A stretch of DNA of 64,000 bases from an uncultured Lachnospiraceae bacterium. GTDB taxonomy: Bacteria > Bacillota > Clostridia > Lachnospirales > Lachnospiraceae. The position numbers and the translations under genes are program-made. The notes under the pieces are model-generated. The model had not been told where the DNA came from and did not search any database. It saw only the letters and a program-made list of their open reading frames with translations. Location: NCBI GenBank assembly GCA_934339135.1, contig CAKRHP010000015.1:32923-96922 (forward strand), read 5' to 3'. Positions 1 through 8,603 of this stretch are shown in pieces (the stretch's first letter is position 1; every line of letters starts with the position of its first letter).

Positions 1-212
1 TTAGAGATATGGATCAACTGATCCACCTGATCCTTTAATGCCTGTTTGTACTCCGCGTTGCTGTAACCAAGGGCAGAAACGGCAATGCCGGCACCCATAT
101 CGAGATATTTTCTGCCGGTATCATCAATGAGATACATGCCTTCCCCTTTAACAAATGTTATTTTTCGATTGTAAGTATGTATAAAATGCTGGTCTGCTTT
201 CTGAATATCCAT
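1..212 (-). CDS. argD: Acetylornithine aminotransferase, N-terminal part (cut by window edge)
   Basis: Only about the first 70 codons are inside the window. The peptide begins MDIQKADQHFIHTYNRK and continues through GMYLIDDTGRKYLDMGAGIAVSALGY, which is the typical N-terminus of the PLP-dependent acetylornithine/ornithine aminotransferase family. The enzyme transfers an amino group from glutamate in the fourth step of arginine synthesis, in the cytoplasm. The start at 212 is preferred because GGAGG lies six bases upstream; the in-frame ATG at 218 would sit directly on that ribosome binding site. It follows argB by 80 bases on the same strand, so it should be the third gene of an argC-argB-argD operon. 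The PLP lysine lies outside the window and cannot be checked. Confidence 0.9.
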   Translation of the reverse strand, partial: MDIQKADQHFIHTYNRKITFVKGEGMYLIDDTGRKYLDMGAGIAVSALGYSNAEYKQALKDQVDQLIHIS

Positions 213-292
213 ATTCATCCTCCGTTCTGTCTGTTTTAAATCCGGTCACTTCATATATTCCGGTGTTTTTTCAATGAAATCGAGTAAGATCA

Positions 293-1210
293 TTAAATGC
301 GTTCGTTTTCGTAAAGACCGCCCTCTGTGTCGATAATGGCTGTTCCGATACCCTTTTTGGTAAAGAACTCCAAAAGGAGACAGTGTTCAATACGTCCGTC
401 CAGAATGTGGACTCTTCCAACACCGGCATTGACTGCATTGACGCAGTTTGTAACCTTTGGCAGCATACCGCCGCTGATGGTGCCGTCTTCAATGAGGTCA
501 TGTGCATCCTGAAGACTCATGACAGAAATCAGAGTGGAAGGATCTTTTGGATCCTTGCAGACGCCTTCAATGTCTGTCAGAAATGCAAGCTTTTCTGCAC
601 CGAGAGCTCCTGCAATGGCACAGGCAGCATCATCGGCATTGATATTGTAGGTCTCTCCGTCCTCACCGAGACCGATCGGTGCAATAATTGGGATAAAATC
701 ATTGGCAAGCAGGGTATCGATCACGAGGGTGTCTACCTTCTTGACATCTCCTACATAACCGATGTCTTTGCCGTTTGGTTTTTTCTGGTCTACCTGCAGA
801 AGTCCTCCGTCCTTTCCGGAGATACCAACTGCCTTGACTCCCAGACGTTCTACCATCTGTACCAGATATTTATTCAGACGGTTTAATACCATTTCTGCAA
901 TCTCCATGGTTTCCTTATCGGTTTTGCGGAAGCCATCAACGAACTCGGTTTCCTTTCCTACTTTGTCGATCCACTTACTGATCTCCTTGCCGCCGCCGTG
1001 AACAATGATCGGCTGCATACCAACCAGCTTTAAGAGAGCAACGTCCTGAATCACGCTTTCTTCCAGTTTTTTGTCAAGCATGGCACTACCGCCGTATTTG
1101 ACAACAACGATCTTATTATTGAAATCGCGGATATATGGAAGCGCCTCGATCAGTGTCTCTGCTTTTCCTACGATCTCGCTCATATATGTACTTTTTTCTT
1201 CTGCACTCAT
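293..1210 (-). CDS. argB: Acetylglutamate kinase
   Basis: Phosphorylates N-acetylglutamate with ATP in the second step of arginine synthesis. The 305-residue protein shows the amino-acid kinase fold: KYGGSAM near residue 40 binds phosphate, VHGGGKEIS near 70 is the glycine-rich substrate loop, and [20 protein letters not shown] with FLTDIEGV forms the C-terminal ATP site. Length fits the family (about 290-305). The ATG at 1210 has GGAGG seven bases upstream. It sits 93 bases after argC and 80 before argD, with no terminator seen between them. argJ, often found between argC and argB in clostridia, is not present and no remnant is visible in the gap. Confidence 0.96.
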   Translation of the reverse strand: MSAEEKSTYMSEIVGKAETLIEALPYIRDFNNKIVVVKYGGSAMLDKKLEESVIQDVALLKLVGMQPIIVHGGGKEISKWIDKVGKETEFVDGFRKTDKETMEIAEMVLNRLNKYLVQMVERLGVKAVGISGKDGGLLQVDQKKPNGKDIGYVGDVKKVDTLVIDTLLANDFIPIIAPIGLGEDGETYNINADDAACAIAGALGAEKLAFLTDIEGVCKDPKDPSTLISVMSLQDAHDLIEDGTISGGMLPKVTNCVNAVNAGVGRVHILDGRIEHCLLLEFFTKKGIGTAIIDTEGGLYENERI

Positions 1211-1303
1211 TTTAATCCTCCATTGACTGTGGGCGGAATTTCCTATTCTGCTCTGTTGCTTATATTTAATGTTTTGGTCTGCTTTTCGGAGTAATTTTCT
1301 TGT

Positions 1304-2344
1304 TTATGGGAATACCGGAGGCATTTCCAGACCAAGATTTTCCGAAAGTCCAAATAACAGATTCATATTCTGAACTGCCTGACCGGCTGCACCCTTTACC
1401 AGATTGTCGATGGCACCCATCATGATCACGCGTTTGGTACGTGGATCAATGCGGAAATTAACATCCACAAAGTTGCTGCCCTCTACCCAGCGTGTCTCCG
1501 GACACACATCCTTATCAAGAACACGGACAAAATATTCATCCTTGTAGTATTTATCGTAAATAGCCTTTACATCCTCGTAGGTGACATCCTTTTTGAGGGA
1601 AGCGTATGCGGTAACAAGAATTCCTCTATTCATTGGCACCAGATGAGGAGTAAAATTCAGAGTTACATCCTCTCCGGATGCATAGCTGAGCTGATCCTCG
1701 ATCTCCGGAGTGTGGCGGTGGGTTGTCACACCATATGCCTTAATGCTTTCATTGACCTCGCAGTAAAGATTGGCAACTTTAGCACCCCGTCCGGCACCGG
1801 AGGTACCTGATTTGGCATCAATGATCACGGTATTCATATCGATAATTCCCTCTTTGGCAAGGGGATAAATAGACAAAATAGAGCATGTCGGGAAACAGCC
1901 TGGATTGGCGATCAGACGTGCCTTTTTGATATCTTCTCTGTTGATCTCACAGAGACCGTATACGGCTTCCTTCACAAAATCAGGACTTTCGTGATGAATT
2001 CCGTACCATTTTTCATATTTCTCTACATCTTTGATACGGAAATCTGCACTGAGATCCACAATCTTAACCTTTGATAAAATTTCCTCATTTACCAGAGAGC
2101 CGCATAAGCCCTGTGGTGTGGCGGTAAAGATAACATCCACCTGCTCGGCAAGCTCTTTCATATTCTCGCCCTTGCAGACATCCTCTACCAACTGGAACAT
2201 ATTTCCGAAAACTTCGCTATATCGCTTATCAATATAGGAGCGTGAGCCGTACCAGACAATTTTTGCCTCTGGATGGCGAAGTAAAATACGCACGATCTCC
2301 TGTCCTGCATATCCTGTCGAACCGATAATTCCTACTCTGATCAT
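1304..2344 (-). CDS. argC: N-acetyl-gamma-glutamyl-phosphate reductase
   Basis: NADPH-dependent reductase, third step of arginine synthesis. The N-terminal Rossmann motif is VGIIGSTGYAGQE. The catalytic cysteine lies in ANPGCFPT (about residue 150), followed by KSGTSGAGRGAK and HRHTPEIEDQ, all family signatures. The start is set at the ATG at 2344, which follows AGGAGG by six bases; an in-frame TTG two codons earlier overlaps that spacing and is less likely. It is the first gene of the argC-argB-argD operon and has its own promoter upstream. About 346 residues is normal for the family. Confidence 0.96.
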   Translation of the reverse strand: MIRVGIIGSTGYAGQEIVRILLRHPEAKIVWYGSRSYIDKRYSEVFGNMFQLVEDVCKGENMKELAEQVDVIFTATPQGLCGSLVNEEILSKVKIVDLSADFRIKDVEKYEKWYGIHHESPDFVKEAVYGLCEINREDIKKARLIANPGCFPTCSILSIYPLAKEGIIDMNTVIIDAKSGTSGAGRGAKVANLYCEVNESIKAYGVTTHRHTPEIEDQLSYASGEDVTLNFTPHLVPMNRGILVTAYASLKKDVTYEDVKAIYDKYYKDEYFVRVLDKDVCPETRWVEGSNFVDVNFRIDPRTKRVIMMGAIDNLVKGAAGQAVQNMNLLFGLSENLGLEMPPVFP

Positions 2345-2427
2345 AATCAACCTCCTATATTATCTCTACGTATTCAGGTTATGTTTTTCATAATTCAAAA
2401 GTTCTACCAAAAACCATAACGGTGTTT

Positions 2428-2456
2428 ATTATACCCCTAGAACTGCGATTATGCAA
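2428..2456 (-). promoter_or_regulatory. Sigma-A-type promoter of the arg operon
   Basis: On the minus strand TTGCAT (2456-2451) is followed after exactly 17 bases by TATAAT (2433-2428), about 85 bases upstream of argC. Around 2388-2398 there is a TGAAT-containing stretch that could be half of an ArgR box, but it is too weak to call an operator. Confidence 0.8.
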
Positions 2457-2501
2457 CAAAAACAAAAATTATGAAAAGAGTTATCCGTCGGGGGAGTCTA
2501 T

Positions 2502-3089
2502 TTAATACAAGTCAATTCCCATATTGGCTAACCGCGCCAAAACTGTGGAAATCGGGAGTCCTACGACATTATAATAATCTCCTGCAATATCCTGAATATA
2601 CGCAGCTCCACGTCCCTGAATACCATAAGCACCAGCCTTATCCATAGGCTCTCCTGTTTTTATGTAGGCATTGATCTGTGCCATAGTCATTGGAATCATA
2701 TCCACGATCGTCCGGACATGGAAGGTATCGATCAGCCCTTTTCCTTCCGGGGAGACCGAGATCAAAGTGACACCGGTATATACCTCATGACGGTTTCCCT
2801 GCAGCATTTGAAGCATTTTGGCTGCCTCTGCTTCGTTAGAAGGTTTTCCTAATATGCTGTTGTCTTTGACAACCACGGTATCAGCACCGATAATGACGAA
2901 ATCTGTCGTAAGATGTTCGGCAATATCCTCTGCTTTTGCTGCAGATAATGCTTCCACCAGAGAAGCGGGTGTATCGGCCCGGATTGCATCTTCATCAATA
3001 CTGCTTGGCATAATCTCATAGGAAATGCCTACCTGTGTCAGAATATCTTTTCTGCGGTCTGATGCAGATGCCAGAATAATCTTTGCCAT
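2502..3089 (-). CDS. maf: Maf-family nucleoside triphosphate pyrophosphatase
   Basis: House-cleaning enzyme that hydrolyses non-canonical or pyrimidine NTPs to the monophosphate and pyrophosphate. The 195-residue protein has the three Maf signatures: ILASASDRRKDIL at the N-terminus (S-x-S-x-R-R loop), IIGADTVVV with the catalytic aspartate near residue 70, and LGKPSNEAEAAKML. KAGAYGIQGRGA near the C-terminus is also typical. AAGGAG lies nine bases before the ATG. It follows the histidine phosphatase gene by 18 bases, so the two are co-transcribed. Maf proteins are linked to septum formation, but which nucleotide this one prefers cannot be told from the sequence. Confidence 0.93.
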   Translation of the reverse strand: MAKIILASASDRRKDILTQVGISYEIMPSSIDEDAIRADTPASLVEALSAAKAEDIAEHLTTDFVIIGADTVVVKDNSILGKPSNEAEAAKMLQMLQGNRHEVYTGVTLISVSPEGKGLIDTFHVRTIVDMIPMTMAQINAYIKTGEPMDKAGAYGIQGRGAAYIQDIAGDYYNVVGLPISTVLARLANMGIDLY

Positions 3090-3107
3090 AATTCATACTC
3101 CTTCATT

Positions 3108-3821
3108 TTATTTGAAACGATTGCGCAACAGGGACGGATCCTGTTCCAGATGTGCGTAATCATTAAAGCGGTCCAGAAAGAATCCATTTTTTTCTTCATC
3201 ATAATGAAGCTGGGTGATACTGCAGTTTTCCAATGAAGTACCGAACATTAAACGTTTAGCAAAATCTCCGCCAAAAAGAGCAGTCAGTAATATGCGGATC
3301 ACACCACCATGCGTGACAACTGCAATATTCTGATGTTCCGATTCAATCCATTCCTGAATAACGGGCATGACTCTGGTAAGAACACTTTCTCCTGTTTCTC
3401 CCTGTGGATACCAGATTTCTTCGGTTGGAACAAAGAAGTCACCAATAAATTCATTCACTTCGTCTAAAGCATTTCCTGTTTGTACTCTGCCCTCTGCAAA
3501 ACGGTCCATTTGTTCCTGATAGTAATCTGCATAAAAGCGTTTTACCATGGCATCCGGCTGTCCTGTAAGCTCTCCAAAGTCTATCTCTGCCAGTCCGGAA
3601 CGGATCTGCAGATGTTCTAACAGTGCCGGTTGTCCGGCAAATGCAATTTTGGCGGTCTGCTCTGCACGGATCAGATCGCTGCAGTATAATGCATCTATGG
3701 GATAATTTTTTATGCGTTGCCCCAAAAGGGCTGCCTGACGTTCTCCCTCCGGTGCAAGATCTACATTTACGTTACAATCAGAACTGCTTTGTCTGCCATG
3801 ACGTATCAGATAAATGTTCAT
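3108..3821 (-). CDS. Histidine phosphatase (phosphoglycerate mutase-like) family protein
   Basis: The 237-residue protein starts MNIYLIRHGRQSS, the RHG motif carrying the phospho-accepting histidine (residue 8). SDLIRAEQTAKIA supplies the second arginine, and VVTHGGVIR near residue 170 the second catalytic histidine. Members dephosphorylate small molecules such as alpha-ribazole phosphate, fructose bisphosphate or phosphoglycerate; the substrate here is not evident. No cobalamin genes are nearby, so a CobC role is not supported. The insertion around residues 75-130 is longer than in the smallest members. Genes on both sides share the strand with very short gaps, pointing to a DUF1266 lipoprotein-phosphatase-maf transcript. 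Confidence 0.85.
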   Translation of the reverse strand: MNIYLIRHGRQSSSDCNVNVDLAPEGERQAALLGQRIKNYPIDALYCSDLIRAEQTAKIAFAGQPALLEHLQIRSGLAEIDFGELTGQPDAMVKRFYADYYQEQMDRFAEGRVQTGNALDEVNEFIGDFFVPTEEIWYPQGETGESVLTRVMPVIQEWIESEHQNIAVVTHGGVIRILLTALFGGDFAKRLMFGTSLENCSITQLHYDEEKNGFFLDRFNDYAHLEQDPSLLRNRFK

Positions 3822-3836
3822 TTTGTTTTTTCCTCA

Positions 3837-4769
3837 CTATCCTTCCCTTGAGACATCTTTTTTAGGAGATGTCTTATTTTGTTTCTTTTTTATTTTATGA
3901 GTTGTTTTGATCTCTTTCATCAGAGAGTCATAAGATACCGTTCCCAGTGGAATAATATCTTCTTGAAACAATTTATTATCAAATAATGGATCAACGTCTT
4001 TCTGTTCGGACAGAAGTTTTTGATAAATTTCCTGCCGGTTATTATAGTCTGTTGTTTGAACAGAACGGATTGCTATGGAACTGGCATATGCATAACCATC
4101 CAGCCAGTTAGTTATAACGTCGTTCCAGTTGGTAAAGCTTTTTTGAAGACGGGAGGCCGCTGGTTCTAACAGAGCCTGTGCTTCATCAAGATTAACATAA
4201 TCGGCAATATAGCCCCATTGGACCAAATGAGAAATACGACACAGATCCCATGCAAGCAAGCCTTTATTACCCCAGGTATCAGAGATATACTGCAGATTGT
4301 CATAATGAGTTTTTAAAATGCCACTTATCTGTTTCAGAGCTTTTTTGCGTTCTTTGGTTGAAAGAGCCTTTAAGTCTCTGGCTTCTCTTTTATAATCTTT
4401 TCGGCTGCCTGTTTTTTGTAAAAAACGAACCTGCCTCAGCAGATCCTTCCGGCTGGAGATGTTCCAGCTGGATTTTAAGATATTTCTGGCTGCCTGTTTA
4501 TTGTCCTCGGTTGTCTCATATCCGCCGAAATAATAAGGATTTCCATCGTTAATGGAAATCAGAACAGCTCCCATGGCACGTCCCCAGGCCCCAAGATTGG
4601 AGTCTTCATTTTCATTATGATCGGTCATAGACTGCGTTGTCTGTGTACTCTGTGGAGTACTGCCGGAATGGTCTGCAGAGTTGTGTTTGCTGCCGGAACA
4701 ACCGGTCAGACCTCCGAGAATCAGACAACCGGTTAAGATCCAAGGTAAAAAACAATGTTTTTTTATCAT
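3837..4769 (-). CDS. DUF1266-containing lipoprotein
   Basis: The protein begins MIKKHCFLPWILTGCLILGGLTGCSG: a signal peptide with lipobox LTGC, so it is predicted to be lipidated and held on the outer face of the membrane. Residues about 55-290 resemble DUF1266, with the characteristic GLLAWDLCRISHLVQWGYIA and a tail of tryptophan- and asparagine-rich helices (WNDVITNWLDGYAYAS). DUF1266 has no known biochemical function. The reading frame is open 26 codons further upstream, but those codons have no signal-like character and the ATG at 4769 places the signal peptide at the start; a GAAAGG lies somewhat far (13 bases) upstream. The C-terminus is lysine-rich. Sixteen bases separate it from the phosphatase gene. 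Confidence 0.72.
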   Translation of the reverse strand: MIKKHCFLPWILTGCLILGGLTGCSGSKHNSADHSGSTPQSTQTTQSMTDHNENEDSNLGAWGRAMGAVLISINDGNPYYFGGYETTEDNKQAARNILKSSWNISSRKDLLRQVRFLQKTGSRKDYKREARDLKALSTKERKKALKQISGILKTHYDNLQYISDTWGNKGLLAWDLCRISHLVQWGYIADYVNLDEAQALLEPAASRLQKSFTNWNDVITNWLDGYAYASSIAIRSVQTTDYNNRQEIYQKLLSEQKDVDPLFDNKLFQEDIIPLGTVSYDSLMKEIKTTHKIKKKQNKTSPKKDVSREG

Positions 4770-4888
4770 AGTTGTTATCAAACCTTTCAAGAAAATACGG
4801 ATTGGCATTTGAAGAAATAAAATGTCTTGTCTGCAAATGTGCTGCACATATTATATATCTAACTGGTGAAATCTTGCAACTGCTGACT

Positions 4889-5797
4889 TTACTCTTCAAG
4901 ATCAATCATGTACTGCAACTCGCTTCCGTCGGCCGGAGCAGCCCCGAAATCACGTTTGGAGCCATCCGGCAGTGCTTCAAACAGTTCGGCTTCCCCCTCA
5001 TGCTCTCCTGTTACAACAGCAAAATAACGAATGGAATCGGTCAATGGATTCCAACGGATCAATATGACCGGGCAGATGCCTGCATACATATGCTTTGCCG
5101 GCATCGTAATTCGGATCACAGTAAGATCCTCTCTGGCATTGATGGAAAGAAAATCGAAATCCTCCTCCTGATATGGACACGGAAGCAGATCCGGATAAGC
5201 TTCTTTGTAAAGCATAAGCATCTGAGAACCGCAATTTTCCCGTAAAAGCTGTAATCCCTCGGAGCCCTTGTTAAAAAGCATTTCCGGAAGAAGCTCCGCT
5301 TCGACTCTCTGACGGGAAATAGCATGAAGTTGTGTTTCTGTCAGCTGTGGCGGCTGGACCTTTTTTGCTTCGGTGTTTTTATTAACATTCAGAGGAATGT
5401 CGTGATCAAAGGCATTTAAAAGAATGCCGTCAATGGTTCCGTCTCCGCCCACCAGATCAAGACAGGTAGAAAATGGCATTGTCAGGATCAGTGGAAACTG
5501 CTGGTCTCCTTTGACGGCCTGCTCCTGTGTCGTGAAAACAGGGAGAAAACGTTTGCCCTCCTTATTTTGTAATACAGCCGGACGTGGAGAAAGTCCCTCC
5601 GGAATTTTCTGTTCTTTGCCGGCACCGGATGCAATCTGCCGAATCAGTGCCGGATCTGTATCCGGTGGAAATGCTGCCGGTACATATAAATTGCTGTTTT
5701 CAAGACATCTCACCAGCCGGTCTAAATTCTCCTTTGTATTTTCTTTGCGTAAAATGCCGGCAAGCTGTTCCAGTTCTTTATTTTCCCGATTACTCAC
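4889..5797 (-). CDS. SseB-like domain protein
   Basis: A 302-residue protein. Residues about 30-140 match the SseB N-terminal domain: LENSNLYVPAAF, then RFLPVFTTQEQAVKG and a short PFSTCLDLV segment. The C-terminal half (residues 150-300) resembles the SseB C-terminal region, with VIRITMPAKHMYAGICPVILIRWNPLTD. SseB was named for serine sensitivity in E. coli; its biochemical role is unknown, and secretion-related Gram-positive relatives exist. The start is a GTG preceded by AAAGGA. No signal peptide or membrane segment is visible. It lies 120 bases before the DUF1266 lipoprotein gene and after a stem-loop that separates it from the LtaS-like gene. Confidence 0.72.
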   Translation of the reverse strand: MSNRENKELEQLAGILRKENTKENLDRLVRCLENSNLYVPAAFPPDTDPALIRQIASGAGKEQKIPEGLSPRPAVLQNKEGKRFLPVFTTQEQAVKGDQQFPLILTMPFSTCLDLVGGDGTIDGILLNAFDHDIPLNVNKNTEAKKVQPPQLTETQLHAISRQRVEAELLPEMLFNKGSEGLQLLRENCGSQMLMLYKEAYPDLLPCPYQEEDFDFLSINAREDLTVIRITMPAKHMYAGICPVILIRWNPLTDSIRYFAVVTGEHEGEAELFEALPDGSKRDFGAAPADGSELQYMIDLEE

Positions 5798-5840
5798 GAT
5801 GGTTTTTCCTTTCTGTTTATGATACTTATATAATTATAAT

Positions 5841-5874
5841 AAATGCCAGAGGATATGATCCTGCACTGGCATTT
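5841..5874 (-). terminator. Stem-loop terminator after the LtaS-like gene
   Basis: AAATGCCAG (5841-5849) pairs with CTGGCATTT (5866-5874), and the loop contains a second pairing AGGAT/ATCCT. On the minus strand an AT-rich but not purely T tract follows. It lies 11 bases after the stop of the LtaS-like gene. Confidence 0.6.
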
Positions 5875-5884
5875 ATGTGATATT

Positions 5885-8509
5885 TTAATGTTTCATGTGA
5901 AAGAGTTCACTCATTTTATCTTTATCCATATCGCTGTAATATCCATACTGCAGGATTTCATAGTTATTCAGCAGCTTTTTAACGGTATCTGTTTCGTCAT
6001 CATTATAGTTGTGCCATTTTCCGTCTGCATCCATATAACCGTTGACATTCATCGCCGGTACATCTGCTGACAGCTTTTCCAGATACTGATTATAGAGAGG
6101 CAGTTCAATTCCGGCTTGTTTCAGAAGCATATTTTCCAGATAGTTGTTACTGATCACAGCATTCTGTTCCTCCTGGATATCATAGTTTGCCCATATGATA
6201 AATGGTACGGCATAACGCTTCTGGATATCTTCCAGATTCCAATCGCTCTGCGGCTTTCCTAGAAGTTCTTCATAAAAAGCTGTCTCAATGGAAGGAAAAT
6301 GATCTCCAAACATGCATATGATCGTCGGCTCTGTCTGCTTTGAAAAATAATTGATCAGATACTGGAATGCCTGATCCGATACGTGAATGGCAGAAAGATA
6401 TTCTTTTGCTTCCGTATAATAAGAACCCTGGACAGAAACTGGTGTTTTCCAGTTTGTATTGGTCAGATAACCACCATGGTTCTGAATAGTCATATCAAAC
6501 AGATACAGCGGTTTATCTCCTTTATTTTCGTATAACTCGATGACCTTTTTGTAGCTTTCTTTGTCACTGATATAACGGACATATTCCGGCTTTTTGAAAT
6601 CATCAATCGTAATAAAATCATCGAACTTCATGCTTTTGTAGGTAGCAACACGGTTCCAGTTTGCACCACTGCTTGGGTGGACTGCCTTGCAATTGTAGCC
6701 ATGTTCCTTCAGATATGACGGCAGCGAAAAGGTGGAATTATGCATAAACTGCTGGTAAACATTACAGCCACTCGGGAAAAATGCCATAGTATTGCCTGTC
6801 ATTGCCTCAAACTCGGAGTTACTTGTACCGGCACCAAATACAGAAACATAATCCCGTCCCCGGATGGTATTTTTCTTCATGCTGTGTATAAATGGAAGGG
6901 GATCCATATTATATCGCATATCTCCCACCAGTGAAAAATCTGCCAGACTTTCATTCATGATCAGAATGATGTTTGGTTTTTTCCCTTTCAGGGAGGTGTT
7001 ACTCTGGAAAGAGGCATTCGTTTTCATATCTTGTGTGATACCCTTTCCATCCTCCAGTTTTACAGAGGTGGTTTTCGTTGTGGAAGCAGTATCTTCGGAA
7101 GAAGTATCCTTCAAAATCTCCGCTACCTTATCCTCGGAATATCCGGATGGTGTGGATACCCGCAGATAATGAAGATTAATGAAATAATTCATATAAAACC
7201 CGTTGGCTTTACAGGAAGAAACCTTATTCCATACATTGTCCTGAATGCCGCATGCCGGCAAAATGTTTGTATTATATAATATTCCAATGATCGCAATGCC
7301 GGAAACCAGTGTGGAGGCAAAACGGATCAGTTTTTTGGAAACGGTACGTTTCTGACGTTTAAAGCGTGTCCGGTAGATCAGGATACACCAGATGGCAAAT
7401 GCCGGAAGAACCACAAATTGTGCCGGTGTCAGAGAAAATGTATAGGTGGATGCCACCTCTGTTGCAGTTGCAACTCCAAGAATATCTGCCGGAAGAAACG
7501 GCGTTCCACGTACATTCATAATAAATAGGTTTGCCAGCCCGATCGGGAACAGGATCAGGTTCATTGCCAGCATAGCGATACCCACATTTCCAATCAGTGC
7601 GGTGCATAAAAGCTCAATGGCTCCCAGAAGGATCCATGTAAACAGCCATACATTTGGCAGGATCGTCAGAAAGGTTCCATTCATCATTTCCAGCATACAT
7701 GCCAGAAACAGAGGATTAAATATAATGATCAGGATCCGAACCGTCAACAATACGGAAGGATCACTGAGAACCCATTTTACAAAATTTCGTGGAGAACGGC
7801 GTGTTGTTCTTTTATGTTTTTTACTGTGTTTGATCTCCTTCTGACGGCGTTTGTAATAACGGGCAGAATACTCGGTCATGCGCTCAAAAATGATCACGAA
7901 AAGGACCAAAATTTCCATAACAAACAGCACCATTGGGAATAACTGACGGTAGCTGTAAGAATAGGATATATTCATGGACTTTGCATGGGTCTGCATTTTT
8001 AAGGTAGACATATAGGTATTTGGGTCAGTACGATTGGTCGTATTGACTGTAGGGATCAGGGCATATGGAGTATCGTCACTGCTGCAGGTCATACGGATGC
8101 AGCAGGTTACCCCTTTCGGAATTACGATGGCATGATCCATATTTACGGTAAATTCAGCATTTGGTGTAATATCCTTCACCTCGACATCTTCGTTGAATAC
8201 AATGTCATTATTGCCATCCATTACCTGAATATGAAGAATATCTCCCACTTTGTCTTTTTTGAAGGAGCCGAAGCTGATGGAGAATGAGTTGAGAACAACT
8301 CTCCGGTCAAAGCAGAACTTTTGCCGGATCACCTCTGTGTCAGGCAGGATTCCGATCACGGCACTGTTACTGTTGCCGGCCTCAGTGGTTACCTGCTGTA
8401 AAGAAACAAGGGAACCGGTCAGAAAATACTGAAGTCCCAGAATACCAATCATCAATATACAAAAAAAAGCGACTCTTTTTCGAGTGAATTTAAAATATTT
8501 ACGAAACAT
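5885..8509 (-). CDS. LtaS-like membrane phosphoglycerol transferase (sulfatase fold)
   Basis: The 874-residue membrane protein has a first membrane helix at about 13-32, an extracellular beta-rich domain at about 40-170, four or five further helices at about 180-430, and an extracellular sulfatase-fold domain at about 510-830. The latter begins PNIILIMNESLADF (metal-binding Glu) and contains GAGTSNSEFEAMTGN, where the Thr aligns with the LtaS nucleophile, then TIQNHGGY and MFGDHFPS (metal-binding His and Asp-His). LtaS-family enzymes move glycerolphosphate from phosphatidylglycerol to lipoteichoic acid or to envelope glycans. The domain between helices 1 and 2 is not in classical LtaS, so a glycan-decorating role is as likely as main-chain LTA synthesis. 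Its neighbours are a glycosyltransferase and a membrane protease. Confidence 0.88.
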   Translation of the reverse strand: MFRKYFKFTRKRVAFFCILMIGILGLQYFLTGSLVSLQQVTTEAGNSNSAVIGILPDTEVIRQKFCFDRRVVLNSFSISFGSFKKDKVGDILHIQVMDGNNDIVFNEDVEVKDITPNAEFTVNMDHAIVIPKGVTCCIRMTCSSDDTPYALIPTVNTTNRTDPNTYMSTLKMQTHAKSMNISYSYSYRQLFPMVLFVMEILVLFVIIFERMTEYSARYYKRRQKEIKHSKKHKRTTRRSPRNFVKWVLSDPSVLLTVRILIIIFNPLFLACMLEMMNGTFLTILPNVWLFTWILLGAIELLCTALIGNVGIAMLAMNLILFPIGLANLFIMNVRGTPFLPADILGVATATEVASTYTFSLTPAQFVVLPAFAIWCILIYRTRFKRQKRTVSKKLIRFASTLVSGIAIIGILYNTNILPACGIQDNVWNKVSSCKANGFYMNYFINLHYLRVSTPSGYSEDKVAEILKDTSSEDTASTTKTTSVKLEDGKGITQDMKTNASFQSNTSLKGKKPNIILIMNESLADFSLVGDMRYNMDPLPFIHSMKKNTIRGRDYVSVFGAGTSNSEFEAMTGNTMAFFPSGCNVYQQFMHNSTFSLPSYLKEHGYNCKAVHPSSGANWNRVATYKSMKFDDFITIDDFKKPEYVRYISDKESYKKVIELYENKGDKPLYLFDMTIQNHGGYLTNTNWKTPVSVQGSYYTEAKEYLSAIHVSDQAFQYLINYFSKQTEPTIICMFGDHFPSIETAFYEELLGKPQSDWNLEDIQKRYAVPFIIWANYDIQEEQNAVISNNYLENMLLKQAGIELPLYNQYLEKLSADVPAMNVNGYMDADGKWHNYNDDETDTVKKLLNNYEILQYGYYSDMDKDKMSELFHMKH

Positions 8510-8603
8510 AGTTTTTATTATCCTTCTTCCGTATTAATAATATTTTTCCCAATTTTCGGAAAAGCAATCCATCCTTTATGATACTGTTTTCTATCTATTC
8601 TTG

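Noticed and set aside
2351..2427. ArgR box upstream of argC
   Set aside because: Only one TGAAT half-site with poor symmetry could be found.
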